Positions 1 through 8,396 of a DNA stretch of 64,000 bases are shown one piece after another. Source of the DNA: Solimonas flava DSM 18980 (GTDB lineage: Bacteria; Pseudomonadota; Gammaproteobacteria; Nevskiales; Nevskiaceae); the NCBI RefSeq assembly GCF_000426685.1, contig NZ_AUFV01000002.1, positions 1-64,000 of the forward strand, written 5' to 3'. The translations under genes were made by a program, and so were the position numbers. Each line of letters begins with the position of its first letter. The first letter of the stretch is position 1. Below the pieces are notes generated by a model that saw only the letters and a list, made by a program, of their open reading frames with translations, had not been told where the DNA came from and ran no database searches.

Positions 1-1
1 A

Positions 2-97
2 GCACCCGCCGAAGCACCCGCCGAAGCACCCGCCGAAGCACCCGCCGAAGCACCCGCCGAAGCACCCGCCGAAGCACCCGCCGAAGCACCCGCCGCA
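2..97 (+). repeat. 12-bp tandem repeat coding (Ala-Pro-Ala-Glu)n
   Basis: The window opens inside a tandem array of the 12-base unit gcacccgccgaa. Seven perfect copies are followed by an eighth whose last codon is changed (gca for gaa). In the frame of the gene that follows, each unit codes Ala-Pro-Ala-Glu. The array is cut by the window edge, so its full length is unknown. Perfect copies suggest recent slippage expansion. Confidence 0.95.
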
Positions 98-643
98 CCG
101 TCTCCCGCCGGGAACGAGGCGGCGGGCGAGTCGCCGGCCGGGCCGGAGCAGACGCCGGCGGCCGAGCCGGCAGCGCCGGATGCGCAGGGCGCGACGCCGT
201 CGGCCGCGGTCGTGCCGCCGGCGCCTGCACCGGCACCGGCACCGCCTGCGCCGCACGCCGACGCGGCCGCGCAGGCGGCGGCGGTCGTCGACGATTTCCA
301 CGCCAGCGTCGCCGAGAACTATCGCGAGCGCGTGCTGCAGCTGCTGGCACCGGACGTCGCGATCTTCGAGCAGGGCTACACCGAGAGCTCGCGCGATGCG
401 TACGCCGACGGGCACCTCGACAGCGATCTGCTGTTCGCCGCGTCGACGCGCTACGAGGTGGTACACCGCGAGGCCTACGCGAGCGGTGATCTGGCCTGGG
501 TCATCACGCAGGCGCGCACGACCGGCCGCTTCGGTGGCCAGAGTGTCGACATCGACAATACCGAGACCATGGTGCTGCAGCGCCGCGGCGGACGCTGGCT
601 GATCGTGCATATCCACTGGTCGGCTCATCCGCGCGCCGGCTGA
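2..643 (+). CDS. Ala/Pro/Glu-rich protein with C-terminal SnoaL/DUF4440-like domain (5' partial)
   Basis: The reading frame is open from the window edge to the stop at 641-643, so the start lies outside. Residues 1-32 are the APAE repeat, followed by about 65 residues rich in Ala, Pro and Glu that look disordered. The last ~120 residues look like an NTF2/SnoaL (DUF4440-type) alpha+beta fold: a helix around VDDFHASVAENY, the stretch LLAPDVAIFEQGY, then strands ending in GRWLIVHIHWS. Members of this fold act as small enzymes, immunity proteins or binding domains, so no reaction can be named. The acidic Pro/Ala linker suggests an exported or membrane-tethered protein, but the N-terminus that would show this is missing. 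It reads toward the acyltransferase gene 64 bases downstream. Confidence 0.7.
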   Translation, partial: APAEAPAEAPAEAPAEAPAEAPAEAPAEAPAAPSPAGNEAAGESPAGPEQTPAAEPAAPDAQGATPSAAVVPPAPAPAPAPPAPHADAAAQAAAVVDDFHASVAENYRERVLQLLAPDVAIFEQGYTESSRDAYADGHLDSDLLFAASTRYEVVHREAYASGDLAWVITQARTTGRFGGQSVDIDNTETMVLQRRGGRWLIVHIHWSAHPRAG

Positions 644-707
644 CCGGCTTTTGCGAAGCGGTTCAGGCGGTTAATCTGTCCTGATAACGACAAAGACGAC
701 ACCCACC

Positions 708-1613
708 ATGCTCTCCTGGCTGCCGGCGCCCCTCATCGGCGCGATTAGTGCCCTGCTGCTGATCCTCAACACCCTGTTCTGGGCCGTGCCGGTCTATCTG
801 CTGATTCTGCTCAAGCTGCTGACGCCGAAGGGGCCTCTGCGCGACGCGGTGTCGCGCGGCGTGGCCTGGAGCGCGCAGCGCTGGGCCTTCGTCAACGTGC
901 TGATGACCGACACGGTGATGCGCGTGCACTGGGACGTGCGCATGCACGCGGAGGTGGATCCGCGCCGTCAGTACCTGGTCTGCGCCAACCACCAGACCTG
1001 GAATGACATCCTGGTGCTGGTGAAGGCCTTCGGCCGGCGCGCGCCGTTCTTCAAGTTCTTCCTCAAGCAGGAACTGATCTGGGTGCCGATCCTCGGTCTG
1101 GCCTGGTGGGGGCTCGATTACCCGTTCATGAAGCGCCACACCAAGGAACAGATCGCCCGCAACCCGGCGCTCAAGGGCCAGGACATCGAGACCACGCGGC
1201 GCGCCTGCGAAGCGTTCCGTCATCAGCCGGCGCTGATCCTGAATTTTCTCGAAGGCACGCGCTTCACGCCGGCCAAGCATGCCAAGCAGCAGTCGCCGTA
1301 CCGCTATCTGCTGAAGCCGAAATCCGGCGGCTTCGCGTTCACGCTGTCGGCGCTCGGCGAGCAGCTGCACTCGCTGCTCGACGTGACGATCGTCTACCAG
1401 GACGGCGCCAAGGGTTTCTGGGACTTCCTCTGCGGACGCATGGGACGCGTCGTCGTCGACATCCGCCAGCTCGAGGTGCCGCGCGAACTGTTCCTCGGCA
1501 GCTACGAGAACGATCCGGAATTCCGTGCGCGCTTCCACACCTGGATCGCGGCACTGTGGAGCGACAAGGATCGCCTGATCGGCGAGATCCGGGCCGAGAC
1601 GCGCGCGGCCTGA
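708..1613 (+). CDS. PlsC/LPLAT-family acyltransferase, YihG-like
   Basis: 301 residues with two hydrophobic N-terminal segments (about 8-38) that anchor it to the inner membrane. The acyltransferase block I motif is NHQTWND (94-100; family pattern NHxxxxD) and the glycerophosphate-binding motif is EGTR (182-185). Length and layout match E. coli YihG and related LCLAT1-like acyltransferases, which transfer acyl chains to lysophospholipid-type acceptors. The acceptor here is not known. The gene is convergent with metW, with 27 bases between the stops. Confidence 0.85.
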   Translation: MLSWLPAPLIGAISALLLILNTLFWAVPVYLLILLKLLTPKGPLRDAVSRGVAWSAQRWAFVNVLMTDTVMRVHWDVRMHAEVDPRRQYLVCANHQTWNDILVLVKAFGRRAPFFKFFLKQELIWVPILGLAWWGLDYPFMKRHTKEQIARNPALKGQDIETTRRACEAFRHQPALILNFLEGTRFTPAKHAKQQSPYRYLLKPKSGGFAFTLSALGEQLHSLLDVTIVYQDGAKGFWDFLCGRMGRVVVDIRQLEVPRELFLGSYENDPEFRARFHTWIAALWSDKDRLIGEIRAETRAA

Positions 1614-1640
1614 AGCCGGGCTTGCGCGCGGCGTGCGCGA

Positions 1641-2258
1641 TCAGGTCGCGAAACCGGTCACGCGCGGCGCTTCGAGCAGGTACATCGCGACCTCGGTGAA
1701 CAGGTTCGGCGCCAGGCGGTGCGCAAGCCCTTCATGGTGCGTGTGGTCGAGCAGGCGGCGGGCGAGGATCTTCCAGCCGCGCTCGGCGCACAGCGCCTCG
1801 AAGTCGTCGACGGTGCAGAAATGGATGTTCGGCGTGTCGTACCAGCGCGACGGCAGCATCGGCGTCACCGGCATGCGGCCGCGCGCCAGCGCCAGGCGCA
1901 CGCGCCAATGGCCGAAGTTCGGGAACGTGACGATGCCGGTCTTGCCGACGCGCAGGATTTCGGCGATCGCTTCGTCCGGCCGCTGCAGCGCCTGCAGCGC
2001 CTGCGTCATCACCACGTGGTCGAACGACGCGGACTCGAAGTCGCGCAGGCCTTCGTCGATGTCGGCCTGGATCACGTTGATGCCGGCCGCGACGCAGCGC
2101 GAGACGTTGCGCGGATCGATCTCCAGGCCGTAGCCGCGTACCTGCCGCGTTCTGGCCAGATGTCGCAGCAGCACGCCGTCGCCGCAGCCCAGATCGAGGA
2201 TGCGCGAGCCGGGCCGGATCCAGTCGATGATCGGTTCGAGGTCGGGGCGCAGGTTCAC
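1641..2258 (-). CDS. metW: Methionine biosynthesis protein MetW
   Basis: 205 residues, a class I SAM-methyltransferase fold with motif I as ILDLGCGDG (20-28). MetW works with MetX in homoserine acylation in proteobacteria. The start ATG at 2258 overlaps the metX stop (TGA at 2255-2257) by four bases, so the two are translationally coupled. It is the last gene of the proC-yggT-metX-metW operon, an order also found in pseudomonads. The SAM-like pocket is visible, but its substrate is not established. Confidence 0.95.
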   Translation of the reverse strand: MNLRPDLEPIIDWIRPGSRILDLGCGDGVLLRHLARTRQVRGYGLEIDPRNVSRCVAAGINVIQADIDEGLRDFESASFDHVVMTQALQALQRPDEAIAEILRVGKTGIVTFPNFGHWRVRLALARGRMPVTPMLPSRWYDTPNIHFCTVDDFEALCAERGWKILARRLLDHTHHEGLAHRLAPNLFTEVAMYLLEAPRVTGFAT

Positions 2259-3421
2259 GCGCGCGCCTCCAGTTCATCGGCGACGCGGGCCAGATAGCCG
2301 CGCAGCACGTCGTGATACTGCGGGATCGGCATCAGGAAGTCGTCGTGACCGAGCTGCGACTCGATCAGCGCGTAGGAAACGTCGCGGTCGGCGTCGACCA
2401 GCGCCTTGACGATCTCGCGCGAGCGCGCCGGCGAGAAGCGCCAGTCGCTCGAAAAGGCGATGACCAGGAAGCGCGCCTGCGCATGCCGGAACGCGGCGTC
2501 GAGACGGTCGCCGTAGTCGCGGGCCGGATCGAAGTAGTCGAGCGCCTTGGTCATCAGCAGGTAGGTGTTGGCGTCGAAGCGATCGACGAACGCCTGGCCC
2601 TGATAACGCAGGTAGCTCTCGACTTCGAACTCGACGTCGAAATTGAAGCTCGGCGTCGGCTCGCGCAGGTCGTTGCCGAACTTGGCGCGCATCGCCGCGT
2701 CGGACAGATAAGTGATGTGGCCGATCATGCGCGCCAGCATCAGGCCGCGCGACGGCACCACGCCGTGCTCGTAGAAACGGCCGCCGTGGAAGTCGGGATC
2801 GGAGAGGATCGCCTGGCGCGCGATCTCGTTGAAGGCGATGTTCTGCGCCGACAGCTGCGGCGCCGAGGCGATGACGAGGGCGTTGGCGACACGCTCCGGC
2901 AGGTCGATCGCCCACTGCATGACCTGCATGCCGCCGAGCGAGCCGCCGACCACCGCCGCCCAGCGCCCGATGCCGAGCACATCGGCAAGCAGCGCCTGCG
3001 AGCGCACCCAGTCGCGCACGGTCAGCAACGGGAAGTCCGGACCGTACGGCGCGCCGGTGTCCGGGTTGATCGAGCTGGGCCCGGTCGAGCCCTTGCAGCC
3101 GCCGAGATTGTTCAGCGCGACGACGTAGTAGCGCCGCGTGTCGATCGGCTTGCCGGGGCCGATGCAGTTGTCCCACCAGCCGGCCTTGCGGTCGTCGACG
3201 TGGTGCAGGCCGGCGGCGTGATGGTCGCCGGACAGCGCGTGGCAGATCAGCACCGCGTTGCTGCGCTGGGCGTTGAGCGTGCCGTAGGTCTCGACCATCA
3301 GCTCATGGCGCGGCAGCGTGCGCCCGCAATCGAGCGGCAGCGGCGCGTCGATCAGCACGCGCTGCGGCGTGACGACGCCGACCGAGCCGGGCGCGGTGAA
3401 ATCGACAGCGGCTTCGTTCAT
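2255..3421 (-). CDS. metX: Homoserine O-acyltransferase (MetX type)
   Basis: 388 residues, alpha/beta-hydrolase fold. The nucleophile elbow is GGSLGGM with Ser161. The Asp is in FSSDWRFSP and the His in GHDDFLMP near the C-terminus. It activates L-homoserine with an acyl-CoA as the first committed step of methionine synthesis. MetX proteins paired with MetW in gamma- and betaproteobacteria often use succinyl-CoA rather than acetyl-CoA. Acyl specificity cannot be read safely by eye, so the entry is left as acyltransferase. It lies 28 bases downstream of yggT and overlaps metW by four. Confidence 0.95.
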   Translation of the reverse strand: MNEAAVDFTAPGSVGVVTPQRVLIDAPLPLDCGRTLPRHELMVETYGTLNAQRSNAVLICHALSGDHHAAGLHHVDDRKAGWWDNCIGPGKPIDTRRYYVVALNNLGGCKGSTGPSSINPDTGAPYGPDFPLLTVRDWVRSQALLADVLGIGRWAAVVGGSLGGMQVMQWAIDLPERVANALVIASAPQLSAQNIAFNEIARQAILSDPDFHGGRFYEHGVVPSRGLMLARMIGHITYLSDAAMRAKFGNDLREPTPSFNFDVEFEVESYLRYQGQAFVDRFDANTYLLMTKALDYFDPARDYGDRLDAAFRHAQARFLVIAFSSDWRFSPARSREIVKALVDADRDVSYALIESQLGHDDFLMPIPQYHDVLRGYLARVADELEARA

Positions 3422-3449
3422 CGACGGCTGGATGCCTTCAGGGCAGGCA

Positions 3450-4007
3450 CTAGCGGAACGCGCCCGGCAGCGGCAGCAGGCGGTTCAGCACCTGCAGCAG
3501 GAGGATGACGACCAGCGGCGAGAGATCGAGCCCGGACATCGGCGGCAGGAAGCGGCGCATCGGCCGCAGCAGCGGCTCGTTGAGGCTCCACAGGATGTTG
3601 CTGGCCGGATTGTTCACGCCGGGGCCGAGCCAGGACAGGATCGCCTGCACGAAGATCGTGAAGGTATAGAGATTGACGGTCAGCACCACCAGCTTGAGCG
3701 CCGCGTACCACAGCACCGAGGCCGGGCCGAGCGAGAAGCCGAGCACGCCGATGACGACGTAGATATAGACGACGGCCAGCACGGCCAGCGTGAGGGCGGC
3801 GGCGAGATTGATGTTGCGTACCGTTGGCAGGTACGGGCGCAGCCAGTCGTTCGGATAGCGCGTCGCCTTCCAGATCGCCTGCGAGATCGGGTTGTAGAAG
3901 TCCGCGCGCGACCACTGCAGCAGCACGCGCAGCAGATAGATCCACAGCGCCAGATCGAACAGCGTGGTGACGAGGAACAGCAAGGCGTTGGCGGCGTTGG
4001 CGCCCAT
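3450..4007 (-). CDS. yggT: YggT family membrane protein
   Basis: 185 residues carrying two copies of the YggT unit, each a pair of hydrophobic segments (about 3-30 with 63-85, and 95-120 with 155-178). The arginine-rich LLRVLLQW and the [11 protein letters not shown] stretch are characteristic. YggT proteins have been linked to osmotic stress and possibly to protein integration or division, but have no settled biochemical role. The start codon shares one base with the proC stop, so translation is coupled to proC. Confidence 0.9.
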   Translation of the reverse strand: MGANAANALLFLVTTLFDLALWIYLLRVLLQWSRADFYNPISQAIWKATRYPNDWLRPYLPTVRNINLAAALTLAVLAVVYIYVVIGVLGFSLGPASVLWYAALKLVVLTVNLYTFTIFVQAILSWLGPGVNNPASNILWSLNEPLLRPMRRFLPPMSGLDLSPLVVILLLQVLNRLLPLPGAFR

Positions 4008-4834
4008 CAGGACTCCTTGGCGAGCAATGCGCCGAGTTCGCGGCCGCGTTCGGCGGCCGCCTGCAGCGCGTCGGCGAAGATGGCGCGCAGGCCGGCGTTT
4101 TCAAGATGACGGACGGCGGCTTCGGTGGTGCCGCCCTTCGAGGTGACGTTGGCGCGCAGCTGCGCGACGTCGATGCCGCGGGCGGCACCATCCTCGGCCA
4201 TCTTGGCGGTACCGATGAAGGTCTGCAGCGCCAGCCGGGCGGCGACGTCGGCGTCGAGTCCGAGTCTGACGCCGGCCTCGCGCATCACCTCGGTCAGCAG
4301 GAAGAAATACGCCGGCCCGGAACCGGACACCGCGGTGACGGCGTCGATCAGGTCTTCCGAGGCGATCCACACGCAGGTGCCGGCGGCGCCGAGCACGTAC
4401 TCGGCGAGCTGGCGCGCCTGCGGCGGCACCGACGGCGGTGCGTAGAGGCCGGAAATGCCGGCGCCGAGCAGCGCCGGCGTGTTCGGCATCGTGCGGATCA
4501 GATGCACCTCGTCGCCGAGCCAGCGCGCCAGCGATGCGAGCTGGATGCCGGCGGCGATCGACACGACCACGCAGCCGGCCTGCAGGCGCAGTCCAGCGAG
4601 CGCCTCGCGCATCTGCTGCGGCTTGACGGCCAGCACCACGACATCCGCGCTCGGCGCGATCTCGCCGGCGGCGCTGGCGACGCGAATGCCGTAGCTGTCC
4701 TTCAGCCAGCGTGCGCGCTCGGCGAGCGGCTCGGCGACCGCCAGTCGCGCCGGCGGATGGCCGGCCTTGAGCAGGCCGCCGATCAGGCTGGCCGCCATGT
4801 TGCCGCCACCGATGAAGGCGATTTGCGCTGACAT
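4007..4834 (-). CDS. proC: Pyrroline-5-carboxylate reductase
   Basis: 275 residues; catalyses the last step of proline synthesis with NAD(P)H. The Rossmann motif is FIGGGNMA (7-14) and the C-terminal dimer helices carry the conserved SGSGPAYFFLL. I chose the ATG at 4834 because it begins directly before the Rossmann strand; an in-frame ATG 33 codons upstream adds unrelated sequence and crosses the divergent promoter. It heads the proC-yggT-metX-metW operon and is divergent from ilvA. Confidence 0.95.
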   Translation of the reverse strand: MSAQIAFIGGGNMAASLIGGLLKAGHPPARLAVAEPLAERARWLKDSYGIRVASAAGEIAPSADVVVLAVKPQQMREALAGLRLQAGCVVVSIAAGIQLASLARWLGDEVHLIRTMPNTPALLGAGISGLYAPPSVPPQARQLAEYVLGAAGTCVWIASEDLIDAVTAVSGSGPAYFFLLTEVMREAGVRLGLDADVAARLALQTFIGTAKMAEDGAARGIDVAQLRANVTSKGGTTEAAVRHLENAGLRAIFADALQAAAERGRELGALLAKES

Positions 4835-4881
4835 TGAAATCCTGTTGCGATCCGGTTCGGACCTGCCCGGGGCAGAGTGCG

Positions 4882-4901
4882 CGGTATCATAGGCGATACC
4901 G
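4882..4901. promoter_or_regulatory. Inverted repeat overlapping divergent proC/ilvA promoters
   Basis: cggtatcataggcgataccg is a 7-bp perfect inverted repeat with a six-base spacer, in the 86 bases between proC and ilvA. A -10-like TATCAT (4885-4890) points toward ilvA, and its complement strand gives TATGAT toward proC. A protein bound here could control both amino-acid genes. The dyad is seen directly; the regulatory role is inferred. Confidence 0.45.
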
Positions 4902-4920
4902 CCCCCCGACACGATGTGAC

Positions 4921-6483
4921 GTGAGCTCCCCAAAACGCCCTGCTGGCAGTGCGGATACCCGCAAGCTGCTCGAGCAATACCGTGCGCGCATCGAAAGTGC
5001 GCGCGTCTACGACGTCGCCGTGGTCTCGGCGCTGGAGGACGCGGGCAAGCTGTCGCAACGGCTCGGCAACCGCGTCCTGTTCAAGCGCGAGGACCAGCAG
5101 TCGGTCTACTCGTTCAAGCTGCGCGGCGCCTACAACAAGATCGTGCGGCTGGCGCCCGAGCAGCGGGCCCGCGGCGTGGTCACCGCTTCCGCCGGCAACC
5201 ACGCGCAGGGCGTCGCGCTGGCGGCGCGCAAGCTCGGCATTCCGGCGCATATCGTCATGCCGCGCACGACGCCGGCGCTGAAAGTCGAATCGGTGCGCGA
5301 GCTCGGCGGCAAGGCGATCCTGCACGGCGACGGCTTCGACGACGCGCGTGCGCATGCCGAGCAGCTGGTGGTCGAGAAGGGCTGGACCATGATCCATCCC
5401 TACGACGATCCGGACGTCATCGCCGGCCAGGGCACGATCGGCCGCGAGCTGCTGCAGCAGTGCGGCAATCTCGACGCGGTGTTCGTGCCGGTCGGCGGCG
5501 GCGGCCTGATCGCCGGCGTCGCCGCCGCCATCAAGTCGGCCAATCCGCGCATCCAGATAATCGCCGTCGAGCCCGACGACTCGACCTGCTTCGCCTCGGC
5601 GATGAAGGCCGGCCGTCGTGTGGTGCTGCCGCAGGTCGGACTGTTCGCCGACGGCGTCGCCGTGCGGCAGATCGGCGAGGAGACCTTCCGCGTCGCCCGG
5701 CATCTGGTCGACGACACGGTGCTGGTCAGCGTCGACGAGATCTGCGCCGCGACTCGCGACATCTTCTACGACAAGCGTGCGCTGCCCGAGCCGTCCGGCG
5801 CGCTCGCGGTCGCCGGCCTCAAGCGCTGGGTCAACGAGCGCGGCGTGCGCGGCCGGACGCTGGCCGCGATCATTTCCGGCGCCAACGTCAACTTCGACCG
5901 TCTGCGCCACATCGCCGAACGCGCCGAGCTCGGCGACGACGCCGAGGCACTGCTGGCGGTGACGCTGCCGGAACGTCCGGGCGCCTATCGGCAGTTCATC
6001 CGCCACATCGGCCGCCGCCCGGTGACCGAGTTCAACTACCGCTACGCGCAGGGCAGTGCCGCGCACGTGTTCGTCGGCCTCAAGCTGGCCGGCGGCAGCG
6101 AGGAGCTCGACACGCTGGTTGCCGGCCTGCGCGAGCAGGGCTATCCGGTGCTCAACCTGCGCGGCGACGAAATGGCCAAGGACCACGTGCGCTTCATGGT
6201 CGGCGGCCGCGCCCCGGGTCTCGCCCACGAGCGCCTGTTCCGCTTCGAATTTCCGGAACGCCCGGGCGCGCTCGCCGATTTCCTGCAGGCGATCGGCGCA
6301 CGCTGGAACATCACGCTGTTCCACTACCGCAACCACGGCGCCGCCTACGGCCGCGTGCTGTGCGGCCTGCAGGTGCCGAAGAAGGAATGGGCCGAGTGCC
6401 GGCGCGTGTTCGACGCGCTCGGCTACGAATACGCCGACGAAACCGGCAATCCGGCGTACAAGCTCTTCCTCGGCACCGACTGA
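4921..6483 (+). CDS. ilvA: Threonine ammonia-lyase, biosynthetic
   Basis: 520 residues from the GTG at 4921, close to the 514 of E. coli IlvA. It deaminates threonine to 2-oxobutanoate for isoleucine synthesis using PLP bound to Lys66 in SVYSFKLRGAYN. The phosphate cup is PVGGGGLIAG (about 184-193). Two ACT-like regulatory domains follow residue ~340, each starting with a PERPGA motif, so isoleucine feedback control is expected. I chose GTG because the upstream in-frame ATG at 4834 lies inside the proC start. No convincing Shine-Dalgarno precedes the GTG. Confidence 0.93.
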   Translation: MSSPKRPAGSADTRKLLEQYRARIESARVYDVAVVSALEDAGKLSQRLGNRVLFKREDQQSVYSFKLRGAYNKIVRLAPEQRARGVVTASAGNHAQGVALAARKLGIPAHIVMPRTTPALKVESVRELGGKAILHGDGFDDARAHAEQLVVEKGWTMIHPYDDPDVIAGQGTIGRELLQQCGNLDAVFVPVGGGGLIAGVAAAIKSANPRIQIIAVEPDDSTCFASAMKAGRRVVLPQVGLFADGVAVRQIGEETFRVARHLVDDTVLVSVDEICAATRDIFYDKRALPEPSGALAVAGLKRWVNERGVRGRTLAAIISGANVNFDRLRHIAERAELGDDAEALLAVTLPERPGAYRQFIRHIGRRPVTEFNYRYAQGSAAHVFVGLKLAGGSEELDTLVAGLREQGYPVLNLRGDEMAKDHVRFMVGGRAPGLAHERLFRFEFPERPGALADFLQAIGARWNITLFHYRNHGAAYGRVLCGLQVPKKEWAECRRVFDALGYEYADETGNPAYKLFLGTD

Positions 6484-6550
6484 GCCGTCGCCGGCCTGTG
6501 CCGGTCACCGCCGGACGCGGGCAGCGATCCGCCCGGCCGGCGGGTCGCGC

Positions 6551-7018
6551 TCAGCGATCTTCGAGGCTGAGGATGTAGCGCCAGTGCTCCGGGCGCACCG
6601 GCACCACCGACAGGCGCGTGCCGGGCGCCAGCAAGGCGAGACCTTTGAGTTTCGGCTCGTGTGCGCGCAGCGTCGCCAGCGTCACCGGCGCAGCCAGCTT
6701 GCGCACGAACTTGACGTCGACCAGCAGCCAGCGCGGCGCTTCGGGCGTCGCCTTCGGATCGTAGTACTCGGACTTCGGATCGAACTGCGTGGGGTCGGGA
6801 TAGGCCCTGGAGACGACCTTCATCACGCCGTAGATGCCGGGCACCTTGGCGTTGGAGTGATAGAAGAACGCCTCGTCGCCGATCTCGAACTGGTCGCGGA
6901 ACATGTTGCGCACCTGATAGTTGCGCACGCCGTTCCACGGTTCGGTCTGTTTCGGGCGGGCCGCGAGATCGTCGATCGAGAAGACGTCGGGCTCGGACTT
7001 CATCAGCCAGTAGGCCAT
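6551..7018 (-). CDS. EVE domain-containing protein
   Basis: 155 residues starting MAYWLMKSEPDVFS, the standard opening of the EVE (thymocyte nuclear protein 1-like, PUA-related) family. EVE domains bind modified bases in DNA or RNA; the cellular target of the stand-alone bacterial version is not settled. The conserved aromatic cage residues are in WNGVRNYQVRNM (28-39) and FFYHSN. The start lies inside the 3' end of fau (16-base overlap), so it follows fau in one transcript. It is convergent with ilvA. Confidence 0.88.
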   Translation of the reverse strand: MAYWLMKSEPDVFSIDDLAARPKQTEPWNGVRNYQVRNMFRDQFEIGDEAFFYHSNAKVPGIYGVMKVVSRAYPDPTQFDPKSEYYDPKATPEAPRWLLVDVKFVRKLAAPVTLATLRAHEPKLKGLALLAPGTRLSVVPVRPEHWRYILSLEDR

Positions 7019-7602
7019 TTCACTCCCTGTTCGGTAATCACGGCGTCGAGCGGTACGTCCCACGGCTCGCGCGGGAGACGGTCGACTTGCTGGATCGCGT
7101 AAGCGTAGCCGAGATAGCGCGGCCGCCGCCCGATGCGCGGGCGCGCGAGCCAGCGGTCGTAATAGCCACCGCCGGTGCCGAGCCGGGTGCCGCACGCATC
7201 GAAGCCGAGCAGCGGCAGGATGACGGCGTCGAGTTCAGCGCGTCGCACGCGGGCGCCGTGGCGCGCCGGCTCGGCGATGCCGTAGCGGTTGCGGCGCAGC
7301 GCCGCATCGTGACGCAGCCACTCGAAGCGCATCACGCTCGGTCCGAGGACGCGCGGCACGGCCACGCGCACGCCGGCGCGGCGCAGCACGGCGATCAGCG
7401 TGCCGGTCGGCAGTTCGCTGCCGTAGTCGAGGTAGACGCAGACGCGGCGTGCGCGCAGCGCGCGCAGCAGCGCCAGCGCGTGGCGTGCCGCCTGCCGCGA
7501 CGCGCGGCGACGGCCGGCGCCGCAAACACGAAGGCGCCGCGCGCGGAGTTCGCGGCGCAGCGCCTGCTTGCGTGTATAGGTGTCTCCCGCCTGTGCCGTC
7601 AT
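7003..7602 (-). CDS. fau: 5-formyltetrahydrofolate cyclo-ligase
   Basis: 199 residues. It converts 5-formyl-THF to 5,10-methenyl-THF with ATP. The family signature GTGGGYYDRWLA and the preceding LLGFDACGTRLG are intact. The N-terminal RKQALRRELRARR matches the usual family opening, which supports the ATG at 7602. That ATG lies inside the 3' arm of the 6S RNA, so fau must be read from a transcript extending through 6S RNA. The zapA-ssrS-fau (ygfA) order is classical for gammaproteobacteria. Confidence 0.93.
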   Translation of the reverse strand: MTAQAGDTYTRKQALRRELRARRLRVCGAGRRRASRQAARHALALLRALRARRVCVYLDYGSELPTGTLIAVLRRAGVRVAVPRVLGPSVMRFEWLRHDAALRRNRYGIAEPARHGARVRRAELDAVILPLLGFDACGTRLGTGGGYYDRWLARPRIGRRPRYLGYAYAIQQVDRLPREPWDVPLDAVITEQGVKWPTG

Positions 7603-7764
7603 CGGTCTTCGACCTTGAGACGTAGTCTCAAGTGGGCACCTCGCCATGCCATCGGGCTTCCCACTGCGTGGTGGGCCTGCACGCCCGGCGTGGTTAGGGT
7701 TCCCGGGGTTTTGCAAATAGGCTCAAGGGTACCAAACCGATTCGCGAACACCGCAGGAGACACG
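7580..7764 (-). ncRNA. ssrS: 6S RNA (ssrS)
   Basis: Recognised by position between zapA and fau and by sequence. Read on the minus strand the 5' end gtgtctcc pairs with ggagacac at the 3' end, giving the closing stem. Near the 5' side gtgttcgcgaatcgg and acccttgagccta match E. coli 6S blocks, and the 3' half carries the hairpin cttgagactacgtctcaag. Length is about 185 nt. A -10-like TATCCT (7770-7775 on the minus strand) sits about six bases before the proposed 5' end. 6S RNA sequesters sigma-70 RNA polymerase in stationary phase. Ends are accurate to a few bases only. Confidence 0.88.
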
Positions 7765-7806
7765 AGCACAGGATATCACGGGTGCTTCGTGCGGCTCGAC
7801 CGCTCG

Positions 7807-8127
7807 TCATTCGAGCGACATCGTCGAGTCGATGTCGAGCGCGAGCTGGCGCAGCCGCTGCACGGTCTGCGGGTCGGCCTGCGCGACGCCCTCGACGCCC
7901 TTGAGCTCGAGCAGCTCGCGCGCGATGTTGAGCGCCGCCATCACCGCGATGCGCTCGGCGCCGAGCGCCTTGCCGCGCTTGCGGATGCTGGTCATGCGCT
8001 CATTGAGATAGTCGGCGGACTTGATCAGCGCCTCGTGCTCGTCGGGCGGGCAGGCGACGGCGTACTCCTTGCCCATGATGCGCACGGTGATGCTGAGCGG
8101 CTCGGCGGCGTCCTTGTCGGCGGTCAT
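7807..8127 (-). CDS. zapA: Cell division protein ZapA
   Basis: 106 residues. The N-terminal ITVRIMGKEYAVACP and the middle AERIAVMAALNIARELL are typical of ZapA, followed by a C-terminal coiled-coil helix. ZapA binds and bundles FtsZ at the division ring. The start overlaps the stop of the upstream coiled-coil gene by four bases (ATGA), so the pair is coupled. The 6S RNA gene follows on the same strand. Confidence 0.95.
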   Translation of the reverse strand: MTADKDAAEPLSITVRIMGKEYAVACPPDEHEALIKSADYLNERMTSIRKRGKALGAERIAVMAALNIARELLELKGVEGVAQADPQTVQRLRQLALDIDSTMSLE

Positions 8128-8318
8128 GGTTCCTGCTCCGATTCGAGCGAGCGCACGCGCTCGACGATGCCTTCGATGCGACGGCGCAATTCGGCGTTCA
8201 GCGCCAGCAGGCGGTCGCGCTCCTGCAGGGCGCGCTTCTGCTCGAGACGGGCTTCGCGGTAGGCGGCCATCAGGCGCTGCACGCGATCCTCGAGCTGCTG
8301 GAGTTCGGATTCAATCAT
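8124..8318 (-). CDS. TIGR02449 family coiled-coil protein (ZapB-like)
   Basis: 64 residues from the ATG at 8318, almost all one coiled coil with heptad leucines (LQQLEDRVQRLM, then RDRLLALNAELRRRIEG). TIGR02449 proteins lie directly upstream of zapA in many gammaproteobacteria. Their size and shape suggest a ZapB-like partner, but the division role is inferred from position. A longer in-frame start exists 21 codons upstream; the extra residues are not family-like. Confidence 0.85.
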   Translation of the reverse strand: MIESELQQLEDRVQRLMAAYREARLEQKRALQERDRLLALNAELRRRIEGIVERVRSLESEQEP

Positions 8319-8396
8319 TGCGGCGGACAAAAAAGGCGGCGGCCCAGTATATCGTCTACTGGAGCCGCCGCCGGCCCGCAACGGCGGGCGTGTCGC

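Noticed and set aside
1-97. CRISPR-like array at the window start
   Set aside because: Units are only 12 bases with no spacers and code APAE in a long frame.
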